Shown piece after piece: positions 52,296 through 61,776 of a stretch of DNA of 64,000 nt. Below the pieces are notes generated by a model, which was not told the DNA's origin, searched no databases, and saw nothing but the letters and a program-made list of their open reading frames with translations. The first letter of the stretch is position 1. The number at the start of each line of letters is the position of its first letter. The position numbers and the translations under genes are program-made. The DNA comes from Paenibacillus_E sp052115445 (lineage in GTDB: Bacteria > Bacillota > Bacilli > Paenibacillales > NBRC-103111). The stretch is from contig NZ_JBFRGR010000005.1 in assembly GCF_052115445.1 (NCBI RefSeq), forward strand, positions 286,114-350,113. Direction: 5' to 3'.

Positions 52296-53066
52296 TTGGA
52301 CACGAACGAAAAAGAGTCGAACTACTCCTCCCAGAAGTATCGGACACCAGACGGTGCACCGAGTGATATTGTCATCTTCACGATTACATCTACCGAGAAG
52401 CATACAACTAAAAAGGCGCTGCCCATTCGGGACTTACAGGTCCTGCTGATTCAAAGAAAACAATGGCCGTTTGAGGGCCAGTGGGCGTTACCTGGTGGGT
52501 TTTGCCAAGAGTCAGAGAGTATGTACACTTGCGCGAAACGAGAATTGCAGGAAGAAACCGGCATCGTGGATGTTCATATGGAATATTTAAACGTCTATAG
52601 TGAACCGGGACGTGATCCGAGAGGATGGATCATTTCTCATGCCTTCTTCGCTTTAGTCCATGAGAAAATGTTGTCTGAAAGACGTGCCGACACAGACGCT
52701 TCAGATGTGCAACTGTTTACGATTGAGGAAGCGCTAAAGTTAGAGTTGGCTTTTGATCATAGGCAGATATTGACGGACGCCTTGCATCAGATTCAGAAAA
52801 AGATGCTAACGACAACCATTGCCAAGGAATTTCTTCCCGAAGAATTCACGATTGGTGAACTGTATCAAGTGATTCAAACGGTCGTGCCGCATTTTGAGGA
52901 AAGCAACTTCATTCGTAAAATTACGTCTACGCAAAGCCGCAAAGGCATTATTGAAGAAGCGGTGGATCGTAACGGAGAACCGAAGCTTTCCAATCGCTAC
53001 TCGCAGAGAGCCGCACAGCTCTATCGCTTTACGGATCTGACGCCGCAGCTGTCGATTTACAGCTAG
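52296..53066 (+). CDS. NUDIX-domain regulator of NAD metabolism, NrtR-like
   Basis: This 256-residue protein has an N-terminal Nudix domain: PGGFCQESESMYTCAKRELQ and EETGI match the 23-residue Nudix box. The C-terminal winged-helix part (about 170-256) has EFTIGELYQVIQTV, then NFIRKIT, as in NrtR repressors, which sense ADP-ribose. TTG 52296 after GCAGGTG is preferred; GTG 52278 has no ribosome site. Its neighbours pnuC and nadR are NAD salvage genes, and the repeated operator-like sites support auto-regulation. It may retain hydrolase activity, since the Nudix box is intact. Confidence 0.88.
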   Translation: MDTNEKESNYSSQKYRTPDGAPSDIVIFTITSTEKHTTKKALPIRDLQVLLIQRKQWPFEGQWALPGGFCQESESMYTCAKRELQEETGIVDVHMEYLNVYSEPGRDPRGWIISHAFFALVHEKMLSERRADTDASDVQLFTIEEALKLELAFDHRQILTDALHQIQKKMLTTTIAKEFLPEEFTIGELYQVIQTVVPHFEESNFIRKITSTQSRKGIIEEAVDRNGEPKLSNRYSQRAAQLYRFTDLTPQLSIYS

Positions 53067-53089
53067 GCGGTTCTTTTTTACCTTTTGAT

Positions 53090-53111
53090 AATGTCATATT
53101 GATAGTATTAT
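53090..53111. promoter_or_regulatory. Second candidate NrtR operator upstream of pnuC
   Basis: ATGTCATATTGATAGTATTA repeats the motif found at 52241-52260 (shared pattern TGTCATAnTGATAnTAT). It lies 35-55 bp upstream of the pnuC start codon. Confidence 0.55.
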
Positions 53112-53144
53112 TCATTTGGAGTTAATCTTAAGGAGGCGTTACGT

Positions 53145-53810
53145 ATGAGAAAAGCATGGTCATTCTTGGCACTATTCGTCTGTATGGTCGCCATTGCGAT
53201 CTACACCTCATCAACAGCAATCGAAATCGTCGCGACGACGACAGGCTTGTTGTGCGTATGGTTAACAGCGAAGGAGAATGTATGGTCTTGGCCAGTTGGA
53301 CTGGTCAATGTGGGTTGTTTCTTCGTGATGTTTTGGGAAGCGAAACTATATGCGGATACGATGCTGCAGGTGTTCTTTTTCATACTAAGCGTGTATGGTT
53401 GGATCATGTGGCTGACAAAAAGAGAAGGTACCAAGGTACGTCCGACTAGAAAAATAACATCACGACTCACGTTCATATTAAGTGTGTTACTGGTGGTGAT
53501 GACCCTGCTTTGGGGTTATGTCCTGCAAACATACACGGATGCCTCGATTCCTTATGCGGATGCGTTCATTGCTACTTTAAGCCTCATAGCCCAGTATCTA
53601 CTTTCGTCAAAAGTGCTAGAGAATTGGCTCATCTGGATTGCTGTCGACGTGATGTCGGTAGCCATGTATGCTTACAAAGATTTGTATGCTGTTGCCTTCC
53701 TATACCTTATTTTCTTGTTTATCGCTATTGCTGGCTATGTTGGATGGAGACGGGCGTTACACATGGTAGATCGGAGGGAACTCACATGTCACAACACAGA
53801 ACAGGCTTAA
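53145..53810 (+). CDS. pnuC: Nicotinamide riboside transporter PnuC
   Basis: This 221-residue membrane protein has about seven helices. PnuC signatures are NVWSWPVGLVNVGCFF (about residues 45-60) and LENWLIWIAVDVMSVAMYAY near the C-terminus. It takes up nicotinamide riboside by facilitated diffusion, trapped by phosphorylation by NadR encoded next. The start follows AAGGAGG, and its 3' end overlaps nadR by 25 bases. Confidence 0.93.
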   Translation: MRKAWSFLALFVCMVAIAIYTSSTAIEIVATTTGLLCVWLTAKENVWSWPVGLVNVGCFFVMFWEAKLYADTMLQVFFFILSVYGWIMWLTKREGTKVRPTRKITSRLTFILSVLLVVMTLLWGYVLQTYTDASIPYADAFIATLSLIAQYLLSSKVLENWLIWIAVDVMSVAMYAYKDLYAVAFLYLIFLFIAIAGYVGWRRALHMVDRRELTCHNTEQA

Positions 53811-54829
53811 CACTTGGGAAGTTTGCACCTCTGCACGCGGGACATCAATTCATGATCGAAACGGCGATCAAGGAGATGGATGAAGTGATTGTTGTCATCT
53901 ACGATTGTCCCGAAACGACGCATATACCTTTGCGTGTGCGATCCAATTGGATTCGTACCCTTTATCCGCAGGTGCATGTGATCGAAGCATGGGACGGTTC
54001 TAATGAAATAGGCGATACGCCTGAGATTAAAAGGATGCATGAGACCTATATCCTGCAGAAGCTTGCGGGGCGGAAGATCACACATTTTTACTCCAGTGAG
54101 TTTTATGGTGATCACATGAGCGCGGCTTTGGGAGCGGTGAATCGCCAGGTGGATCCAGATCGGAACACGTTTCCAGTTTCGGGCACGCAAGTGAGGGGGA
54201 ACCCTTTTGACAATAGAAAGTTTCTGAGTCCGGTTGTATATAAAGATATGATTGCAAAAGTCGTATTTCTTGGGGCTCCCTCAACAGGGAAATCCACACT
54301 TACCGCTCACATGGCGAAACAGATGCATACAGGTTGGATGGCGGAGTACGGACGGGAATATTGGGAGAAGCATCAGATGGACCGCAGATTATCGTTAGAG
54401 CAGCTAGAGGAGATCGCGGAGGGGCATTTGGAAAGAGAGGAGCTTCTTGTGAAAGAAGCGCGAGATGTTCTCTTCGTAGACACCAACGCGATTACAACGT
54501 ATATGTTTTCTCATTACTATCATGGTACGGCTACGCCACGTTTGACTCAACTGGCAGTGGACGCGGCGTCGCGGTATGAGCTTGTTTTTGTTTGCGATAC
54601 CGATATTCCTTATGAAGATACTTGGGATCGATCGGGAGAGGTGCAGCGGTTTGTGTTCCAGAAGCAGATTATTGCTGATCTCAAAATGAGACAAATCCCA
54701 TATTTCCTATTACAAGGAACTCTCGAGGAGAGAGCCGAGAAAGTAAGTCATATTTTGAAGATATATCATATATATCATAGCTTGATTGAATGTATAATGA
54801 CGCATACAGGTAGTGGGGGAAGGGAGTAA
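53786..54829 (+). CDS. nadR: Bifunctional NMN adenylyltransferase / ribosylnicotinamide kinase
   Basis: This 347-residue enzyme makes NAD from nicotinamide riboside. The nucleotidyltransferase half has LGKFAPLHAGHQ (HxGH motif, about residues 10-21) and FPVSGTQVRGNPF. The kinase half has the P-loop GAPSTGKST (about 162-170) and the Asp/Asn motif VLFVDTNAITT. ATG 53786 follows GGAGGG inside the end of pnuC. No N-terminal DNA-binding domain is present, so regulation falls to the Nudix regulator. The order nrtR-pnuC-nadR is a complete salvage operon. Confidence 0.93.
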   Translation: MSQHRTGLTLGKFAPLHAGHQFMIETAIKEMDEVIVVIYDCPETTHIPLRVRSNWIRTLYPQVHVIEAWDGSNEIGDTPEIKRMHETYILQKLAGRKITHFYSSEFYGDHMSAALGAVNRQVDPDRNTFPVSGTQVRGNPFDNRKFLSPVVYKDMIAKVVFLGAPSTGKSTLTAHMAKQMHTGWMAEYGREYWEKHQMDRRLSLEQLEEIAEGHLEREELLVKEARDVLFVDTNAITTYMFSHYYHGTATPRLTQLAVDAASRYELVFVCDTDIPYEDTWDRSGEVQRFVFQKQIIADLKMRQIPYFLLQGTLEERAEKVSHILKIYHIYHSLIECIMTHTGSGGRE

Positions 54830-54960
54830 TGAATATGAACAGAACAGACTTATTGGATAAAATCAAAGGCGGGATCTATGGCGTTGCGATCGGACATCGA
54901 TAAATTGAGAGGTTTTAACTTAGGCGTCGATGATTATTTGGTGAAGCCTATTACCAGTTA
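54829..54960 (+). pseudogene. ADP-ribosylglycohydrolase 5' fragment joined to a response-regulator fragment
   Basis: After nadR a frame starts MNMNRTDLLDKIKGGIYGVA and continues IGHR before a stop at 54901-54903. It matches the N-terminus of DraG-type ADP-ribosylglycohydrolases (KIKGxIYGVAIGDALG). Right at that point another frame reads DKLRGFNLGVDDYLVKPIT (stop at 54958-54960), the last part of a receiver domain. A deletion has joined two unrelated genes at about 54893-54903. An ADP-ribosylglycohydrolase would suit the NAD operon. Confidence 0.7.
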
Positions 54961-54985
54961 GCCGCCACGCGTATTGCTTAACAGG

Positions 54986-55028
54986 AAAAGCCGAGATCAC
55001 ATCAATAAGTGTGCACCTCGGCTTTTTT
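54986..55028 (+). terminator. Intrinsic terminator after the NAD operon
   Basis: AAAAGCCGAG (54986-54995) pairs with CTCGGCTTTT (55017-55026), followed by more T. Confidence 0.8.
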
Positions 55029-55582
55029 GTGATATTTGCATAATTTAGCAGTCTGAGTCGAAGGTTATCGAATCAAGTTACATTAAGTTTTTAGGTTGAA
55101 AATAGCTTGTAAAATGCAGCCAATACCTTGAATTAATCTCCTATTCTTCTTAAGTTTACCGCTTTCAATGAAAGCGATATTTCTCTATGATGAAGATATC
55201 AACTACGAGACAGTATCCTACTTTTGGAATAAGAGAGGGTGATCGGTGAAAGGAATGTAACCGTTTACTAAATGAAATGATGCAAGTCGGTTCGGTTTCC
55301 AATCTAAGGTAAGGTGTGGGGTAATAATTAATGAGAAAAATATCAAAATGAATGATTCTAGATTCTTATAAATGATGAGAAATGAATAATTATGCGGTGG
55401 AAAGAAGTTGTACATTTGCAGAATCAATGATACATTTTGTATATACAAGCGAGTGATAATGATACATATCGGATTGGTGGAGAATACATAACAGGAAAGG
55501 ACGGTGCTTCGGAACTTCCATTTAAGGTAATCAGCATCAAAGTAAAGAGTCATGACTAATTCATTCGTTGGAGGTTTTTTAA
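55029..55582. other. Intergenic region upstream of the giant beta-helix gene
   Basis: These 554 bp contain no supported gene. CGCTTTCAATGAAAGCG at 55160-55176 is a perfect palindrome around one central base and may be an operator. The region is AT-rich and probably carries the promoter of the cohesin cluster. A GGAGG site precedes the start at 55583. Confidence 0.5.
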
Positions 55583-58500
55583 ATGCTGAGAAGAGGTTTA
55601 TCTATCATTCTAGCTTTGTCTTTAAATGTAAGCCTTTTCATGACTACGCCTGGTGTTTCCCACGCGTATATCGCTAAAGATTATTCTTATATTACTGCGT
55701 CGGCCAATTCAAAAATGGTAAGAGCTTCTGGTCTTAATGGGATTACAGCTGACAGTACAGCCAATAACATCACAGCAGCTGATGCTGAATCATTTGTGAT
55801 AGTTGACGGTAAAGATAGTAATGGAAATCTTGATGGCTCAATCAATATTAAGTCTAAGGCGAACAATATGTTCCTTACCACAGAAGATTACAAAGTCGGT
55901 ACTGAGGTTATTCAAACCGATGCATTGAAGCCAACAAAAGCAGCACCAGGAGTGACAACCACTAGCTGGGAAAAATTCTATATTGAAAAATTAAAGGATG
56001 GCAATGGGGTTGAGACTGGATTTGTAGCGATAAAGGCGAACAAAAGTATTGGCGGTAAAAAATTGTATATATCGGTTAATACCTCGAATGCTAATGGTCC
56101 CTATTTGACCGCATCCAGCGCTACAATAGGTATCAACGAAACATTCAAGATCCGCACCTCTCTAGGTGCGCCAGATGCACCCGCAACACCATCCGTCGAT
56201 TCAACAACAACGAATTCCGCTACTCTGAGCTGGGCAATCGTAGCTCGTGCGGACAGCTATAACGTATATCGTTCGAAAACCAGTAACGGTACATTCGTCA
56301 AGATCAATACGACAGCCATTGCCTCAACCAGCTTTGTAGATACGGCATTGCCCGCAAACTCTGGATTTTACTACAAAATTACAGCGGTCGGCATAGACGG
56401 AGAATCAGCAATGTCAGCTGCAGTATTTGCAGCAACTCTACCTGATCAATTCGGTATAAGTACGACTACGACAAAAACAGTAAGCATGGCTTGGACAACC
56501 GTGCCCGGCGCAACAAGCTATAACGTCTACCGTTCCACGAGCAGCGACGGAACATTCAATAAGATTAATACCGCAGCGATAATGACATACAACTACTTAG
56601 ATACGGGCTTGACACCTAATACTAGATATTTCTACAAAGTTTCTTCCGTGAGCGGAGGCGTAGAATCAGCATTGTCTACAGCAATTGCCGCTTTAACGCT
56701 GCCTGACTTTGGTAAGAATGTCTATGTATTTGATCCGGCTATGCCAGCAGCAGACATTCAGACGATTGCTACTAACGTGTTTACTAAACAAGAAACGAAT
56801 CAATTTGGTTCCGAAAGATACGCGCTTCTCTTTAAACCAGGCGCATACAGCACGGCAGTTAGAGTTGGCTTCTACACGCATGTTGCCGGTCTGGGGAAAA
56901 TGCCCGACGATGTCACTATCAATGGTGGGGTAACGGTTGATGCCAACTGGATGACGAACCACAATGCTACTCAAAACTTCTGGCGATCCATTGAGAACCT
57001 CGCCGTAACGCCCCAAGGTGGAGATATGAAATATGCGGTATCGCAGGCCGCATCCATGAGACGTCTGCACGTTAAAGGAAATCTGTCGCTTCATGATGTA
57101 GGAGGATGGGCAAGCGGTGGCTTCCTATCCGATTCCAAGATCGATGGAAGAGTGGTTCCTGGATCACAACAGCAGTGGTTTTCCAGAAATAACAGTTGGG
57201 GTGAATGGGCAGGTTCACTCTGGAATATGACGCTTGTTGGGAACACGAATAATCCGGTAGAGAACTACCCAACAAACGCATATACAATCGTCGATCAAAC
57301 GCCGATTATTCGGGAAAAACCTTTCCTCACCATTGACGCGTCCGATAAATACAGCGTTTTCGTTCCGAATGTTTCCCGTGCTGCGCAAGGAACCAGTTGG
57401 GCGAACGGACCTGCGGATGGAACTTCCATTCCGATCGATCAGTTCTATATCGCAGACGTGGATACTTTCAACGTAGATAATGTCAATGCCGCACTTAGCC
57501 AAGGTAAGCACCTGCTGCTTACTCCAGGTGTATATCATTTAAGCAAACCGATCGTAGTATCGAATCCAAACACGGTTGTGTTAGGCCTGGGACTTGCTAC
57601 TTTGCACTCAGACAACGGATCTGTGGCGCTGCAAGTTGCTGATGTTGATGGAGTTAAAATTGCTGGACTTCTGTTTGAAGCTGGGTCTACCAGCTCGCCT
57701 GTATTATTGGAGGTTGGACCAAAGGGCAGTTCAGCTGATCACTCGGCTAATCCAACTTCTCTTCACGACCTCTACTTTAGAGTAGGCGGTGATGCTCTTG
57801 CCTTAGCCGAAGTATGTATCGAAATCAACAGCAACTACGTCATTGGCGACCATTTCTGGGTATGGCGCGCAGATCACGGCACGGGTGCTGCATGGAATTC
57901 AAATCTAACGACCAATGGGATGATCGTAAATGGAAATGACGTAACGATATTCGGCCTTTTTGTAGAGCATTTCCATGAGTATCAGACGCTTTGGAATGGT
58001 GAACGCGGGAAGATGTATTTTTATCAATGTGAAATTCCTTATGACGTCCCGGATCAAGAAAGCTGGATGAGCAACTATGGGACTGTTAAGGGTTATGCAG
58101 GCTACAAAGTCGCGGACTCGGTGAATCAACATGAAGCTTACGGATTGGGAGTATATTCCTTCTTTAGGGATGCACCTGTGAAGCTTGAAAGTGCAATAGA
58201 AGTCCCGGATAAGCCAGGCGTTAAGGTCCACCATGCGACGACTGTTTTCTTAAGCGGTATGGCTGGAAGTGAGATCACTCATATTGTGAACAACATGGGT
58301 GGTGCGGTAACCGTTGGAGGACAAAATCTGAGATTGACAGATTATGTTCCAAGAACAATTCTAAGCGTTAAAGATATAGCAATAGACATTATTGCTAAGA
58401 TTGCACCCGTGTTACCTGCATTAGTCGCACAAGTGTACAACGATAACAGTACGAGAATGGTACCTGTTACCTGGGATAGCATCGACCCTTCCCAATACGC

Positions 58501-61500
58501 TGCTGCAGGAAGCTTTACTGTAAATGGAACGATTGCTGGCAGTGCGTTCAAGGCAAAAGCTGTTATTACCGTAGCGGTTGGACCGAGCGTACCCGTAACG
58601 GGTATTGTAGTAACCGGAGCTAACAACGCAACGGCGATCACAACAAAAGGCGGCACTCTACAAATGTCTGCTGCGGTAATGCCTTCGAATGCAGAGAATA
58701 AGAATATCACTTGGTCGGTCGTGGGCACGGACGGTAAGGCAACGAACAAGGCTACGATTGATTCTTTAGGATTGTTAACGGCCTTTGATGACGGAACGGT
58801 GAAAGTCATCGCGACAGCCAAAGACGGTACAGGAGTGAAAGGCGAAGCAACAATCACTATTAGCAATCAATTCATGAAAGTTTCTGCGATCATCGTATCC
58901 TCTTCAGGCGACGTATCAACGATTGCATCAAAAAGCGGCACTTTACAACTAACTGCGTCAGTAGCGCCTGCGAATGCGGACGTTACAACAGTTACTTGGT
59001 CCGTCGTGAATACGGATGGTACAACAACGGATAAAGCTAAGATTAGTGCCGAAGGCTTGTTAACCGCTCTTAAAGACGGAGCAGTGAAGGTTATCGCTTC
59101 AGCTAACGACAATTCCGGCGTAAAAGGCGAGAAAACCATCACCATAATAGGCCAGACAGTTTTATTAGCCAGTGGATGGTCATGGGTGAGGGAAAGCCAA
59201 GCAGATTGGGCGACCGTATCCAATAATGCTAACGGCATGAGATTAACGACAATCGAAGGAAGCTGGGGCGGATCTAAACCGAGTAATATCCTTCTTAGAG
59301 GTCCCGTCGCAGGCGACATAACAATCTCCACGAAGTTGAATTTTGATGCGAAAAACGGTTTTGAGTGGGCCGGTTTGATCATCTACCAGGATGATAGCAA
59401 TGCGATTACATTGGGAAGGCAAGCAAACGGTAGCCCTGCCGCCAATCAGCTGAGGTTCTCTCAGATCAAATCTGGCGGGCAAACGGATAAAAACTACGAT
59501 GACCCCGTCTATCCAAAGGATATTTATTTGAAAATTGAAAAAGTAGGTACGGTTTACAAGGGGTATTACAGCAGCGACGGAGATACTTGGACGCAGGTGG
59601 CCGATTCGTTCGACATTGCTTTAACAAATCCCAAAGTCGGCATTTTTACAAGGAAGCTTAATACGGCTATCCCTGTCAGAACGGCAGAATTTACGAATTT
59701 CACTTTGAACGGCAGCATTATCCCCTATTGGAATCCTGTTAGTTCTATTGCTGTTACGGGAACAGGCGGAGCAACGGCTATCACTGCTTTGAATGGCACA
59801 TTGCAAATGTCTGCAACAGTATTGCCTGCTAATGCGGATAACAAATCAGTCACCTGGTCCGTTATGAACGTGGATGGAACTGCTACCGATAAGGCGACCA
59901 TCAGCACTGCAGGAGTGTTAACCGCAGTTAAGAATGGACAGGTAAAAGTCATTGCTACAGCCATTGACGGATCTGGACGAACCGGAGACGCTACGATCAA
60001 CATCACTGGCCAACTAGGAGAAGTTTCTTCCATCACTGTATCTGGAGCGGGCGGAGCATCAGCGATAACAACGAAAGCCGGCACACTGCAAATGTCTGCA
60101 GATGTATGGCCTGCGAATGCCGTTGATAAAACATTCACTTGGTCCGTCGTCAACGCGGACGGAACGGCAACGGATAAAGCGACGATCAGTGCTGGAGGAT
60201 TGTTAACCGCAGTTAAGGATGGTGTGGTGAAAGTCATCGCAACAGCCCATGACAGCTCAGGTGTTAAAGGAGAAGCGAATATCACCATCAGCGGACAAAT
60301 TGAAAAAGAAGTTTCTTCCATCACTGTATCCGGAGCGGGCGGAGTATCAGCGATAACGACGAAAAGCGGCACATTGCAAATGTCTGCAGATGTATGGCCT
60401 GCGAATGCCGTTGATAAAACTTTCACTTGGTCCGTCGTCAACGCGGACGGAACGGCAACGGATAAAGCGACGATTAGTAGCGGAGGATTGTTAACCGCTA
60501 TTAAGGATGGTGTGGTGAAAGTCATTGCGACAGCCAATGACAGCTCAGGTGTAAAAGGAGAAGCGAGTATCACCATCAGCGGGCAAATTGAAAATGTAAC
60601 TGCAGCTACATTAATCGGTCCGAAGGCTGTCTATCAACAACAGCAATTCGATTTGACTGTTGGCGTGAGCAGCTTGCTCTCAAGCTTCACTACGCTCGAT
60701 GTCATTCTGAATTATGATCCGAACTTGTTGGAGTTCGACACAGTAACGAATAGCAACGGTTCTCTCTCCTTGACTGACGGTGCCCTGAGCTCACTAAGAA
60801 ATCATTTCAAGGTGTTGGCGACCGCGATCAAGGCCGATAAAGGCCAGATTCGAATCATTATGGCCAGCGAGGGAAATGACACCGCGATTAGTACGATTGG
60901 AAATCTGTTAACCATACACGCCAAAACCAAAGTGGGGGTTGCAGCAGGGGAAACAACGGTGTCGTTATCCGACTTTAACGTTTCCCTCGCAGGTTCGGGT
61001 ACGCCAGTTACCGGAGTATCTCTAAGCATTCAAATTAAAGATGTGGATAAAGCGGAATTGAACGCTGCGATTATTGCTGCTCAGAGCAAGCATGATTCAG
61101 CGACGGAAGGAAATAATATCGGCCAGTATCCGAACGGATCGAAAGCGATGTTACAGACAGCTATTAACAACGCCAAAGCAGTGCGTGATAACGCAGCATC
61201 AACCCAATCGGAAGTTGCGGATGCAATGAGTGCTCTAAATGCGGCGTTGACAACGTTCAATAATTCNGTANACACCGATNCTGGTACTGTAGACAAATCA
61301 GCANTGAGCAAAGCGATTACAGCTGCGCAAAGCAAGNATGATGCAGTGACCGAAGGCACCAAANTCGGTCAATATCCGGCGGCTGCGAGAGCGGCATTGC
61401 AGGCGGCTATAACGAGCGCTAACGCAGTATTAAACAGTTCGGCGGCAACGCAGACGCAAGTGAACACGGCGACAACAGATGTGAATACGGCACTGCAAAC

Positions 61501-61714
61501 ATTCCTGACGAAGATTGTTACGCTAGTTCCAGGTCAAACGAGTGTCACCATCAATGATCTGTCCGTCATCTCTAAGTATTATGGAGCGAAGTCAACAGAT
61601 GCCAACTGGAGTGAAATCGAAGCAGCCGATATCTTTAATAGCGGCAAAATCGATATTCAAGTCCTTGCGGCAGTAGCAAGAATGCTTCTCGACAACTGGC
61701 TTTTAGATAATTAA
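55583..61714 (+). CDS. Giant secreted beta-helix protein with FnIII, Big, cohesin-like, FIVAR and dockerin-like domains
   Basis: This 2043-residue protein has a Sec signal peptide (about 28). A trefoil/fascin-like region (30-195) and two FnIII domains (196-375) come next. A beta-helix catalytic-type region (377-922) contains YALLFKPGAYS, GSQQQWFSRN and LLTPGVYHLSKP. Then come a Big_4 domain, two Big_2 repeats, a ConA-like DUF1349-type domain (1191-1380) and three more Big_2 repeats (1383-1671). A cohesin-like domain (1672-1816; LDVILNYDPNLLEFD), two FIVAR domains and a dockerin-like end (1983-2043; INDLSVISKYYGAKSTDANW) close the protein. The second dockerin loop has lost several calcium ligands (DIFNSGKID). 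The beta-helix resembles, from memory, secreted glucanase-like proteins of actinobacteria. Several N bases fall in FIVAR. Confidence 0.85.
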   Translation: MLRRGLSIILALSLNVSLFMTTPGVSHAYIAKDYSYITASANSKMVRASGLNGITADSTANNITAADAESFVIVDGKDSNGNLDGSINIKSKANNMFLTTEDYKVGTEVIQTDALKPTKAAPGVTTTSWEKFYIEKLKDGNGVETGFVAIKANKSIGGKKLYISVNTSNANGPYLTASSATIGINETFKIRTSLGAPDAPATPSVDSTTTNSATLSWAIVARADSYNVYRSKTSNGTFVKINTTAIASTSFVDTALPANSGFYYKITAVGIDGESAMSAAVFAATLPDQFGISTTTTKTVSMAWTTVPGATSYNVYRSTSSDGTFNKINTAAIMTYNYLDTGLTPNTRYFYKVSSVSGGVESALSTAIAALTLPDFGKNVYVFDPAMPAADIQTIATNVFTKQETNQFGSERYALLFKPGAYSTAVRVGFYTHVAGLGKMPDDVTINGGVTVDANWMTNHNATQNFWRSIENLAVTPQGGDMKYAVSQAASMRRLHVKGNLSLHDVGGWASGGFLSDSKIDGRVVPGSQQQWFSRNNSWGEWAGSLWNMTLVGNTNNPVENYPTNAYTIVDQTPIIREKPFLTIDASDKYSVFVPNVSRAAQGTSWANGPADGTSIPIDQFYIADVDTFNVDNVNAALSQGKHLLLTPGVYHLSKPIVVSNPNTVVLGLGLATLHSDNGSVALQVADVDGVKIAGLLFEAGSTSSPVLLEVGPKGSSADHSANPTSLHDLYFRVGGDALALAEVCIEINSNYVIGDHFWVWRADHGTGAAWNSNLTTNGMIVNGNDVTIFGLFVEHFHEYQTLWNGERGKMYFYQCEIPYDVPDQESWMSNYGTVKGYAGYKVADSVNQHEAYGLGVYSFFRDAPVKLESAIEVPDKPGVKVHHATTVFLSGMAGSEITHIVNNMGGAVTVGGQNLRLTDYVPRTILSVKDIAIDIIAKIAPVLPALVAQVYNDNSTRMVPVTWDSIDPSQYAAAGSFTVNGTIAGSAFKAKAVITVAVGPSVPVTGIVVTGANNATAITTKGGTLQMSAAVMPSNAENKNITWSVVGTDGKATNKATIDSLGLLTAFDDGTVKVIATAKDGTGVKGEATITISNQFMKVSAIIVSSSGDVSTIASKSGTLQLTASVAPANADVTTVTWSVVNTDGTTTDKAKISAEGLLTALKDGAVKVIASANDNSGVKGEKTITIIGQTVLLASGWSWVRESQADWATVSNNANGMRLTTIEGSWGGSKPSNILLRGPVAGDITISTKLNFDAKNGFEWAGLIIYQDDSNAITLGRQANGSPAANQLRFSQIKSGGQTDKNYDDPVYPKDIYLKIEKVGTVYKGYYSSDGDTWTQVADSFDIALTNPKVGIFTRKLNTAIPVRTAEFTNFTLNGSIIPYWNPVSSIAVTGTGGATAITALNGTLQMSATVLPANADNKSVTWSVMNVDGTATDKATISTAGVLTAVKNGQVKVIATAIDGSGRTGDATINITGQLGEVSSITVSGAGGASAITTKAGTLQMSADVWPANAVDKTFTWSVVNADGTATDKATISAGGLLTAVKDGVVKVIATAHDSSGVKGEANITISGQIEKEVSSITVSGAGGVSAITTKSGTLQMSADVWPANAVDKTFTWSVVNADGTATDKATISSGGLLTAIKDGVVKVIATANDSSGVKGEASITISGQIENVTAATLIGPKAVYQQQQFDLTVGVSSLLSSFTTLDVILNYDPNLLEFDTVTNSNGSLSLTDGALSSLRNHFKVLATAIKADKGQIRIIMASEGNDTAISTIGNLLTIHAKTKVGVAAGETTVSLSDFNVSLAGSGTPVTGVSLSIQIKDVDKAELNAAIIAAQSKHDSATEGNNIGQYPNGSKAMLQTAINNAKAVRDNAASTQSEVADAMSALNAALTTFNNXVXTDXGTVDKSAXSKAITAAQSKXDAVTEGTKXGQYPAAARAALQAAITSANAVLNSSAATQTQVNTATTDVNTALQTFLTKIVTLVPGQTSVTINDLSVISKYYGAKSTDANWSEIEAADIFNSGKIDIQVLAAVARMLLDNWLLDN
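60020..60595 (+). repeat. Tandem 288-bp repeat encoding two Big_2 domains
   Basis: Copies at 60020-60307 and 60308-60595 both start GAAGTTTCTTCCATCACTGT and differ at few positions. Each encodes 96 residues (SSITVSGAGG, then LQMSADVWPANAVDKTFTWS). More diverged copies precede them at about 58600, 58890 and 59740. Confidence 0.85.
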
Positions 61715-61731
61715 ATTCAAGATTGGGGAGG

Positions 61732-61757
61732 ATGGCGAAACTGCCGTCCTCCTTGAT
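61732..61757 (+). terminator. Hairpin between the giant protein and the cohesin-SLH gene
   Basis: GGAGGATGGC pairs with GCCGTCCTCC around GAAACT with one mismatch. No T-run follows, so it may partly terminate, or stabilise the upstream transcript, and adjust the enzyme to scaffold ratio. Confidence 0.4.
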
Positions 61758-61776
61758 CCATATGGAAAGGGTGAAA

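Noticed and set aside
55160..55176. CGCTTTCAATGAAAGCG considered as a CcpA cre site
   Set aside because: The half-sites are in the wrong order for cre (TGAAAnCGnTTTCA); it is kept only as a generic palindrome.
58342..60576. Long antisense open frames rich in Val, Ala and Thr opposite the Big_2 repeats
   Set aside because: They simply mirror the repeated Big_2 coding sequence.
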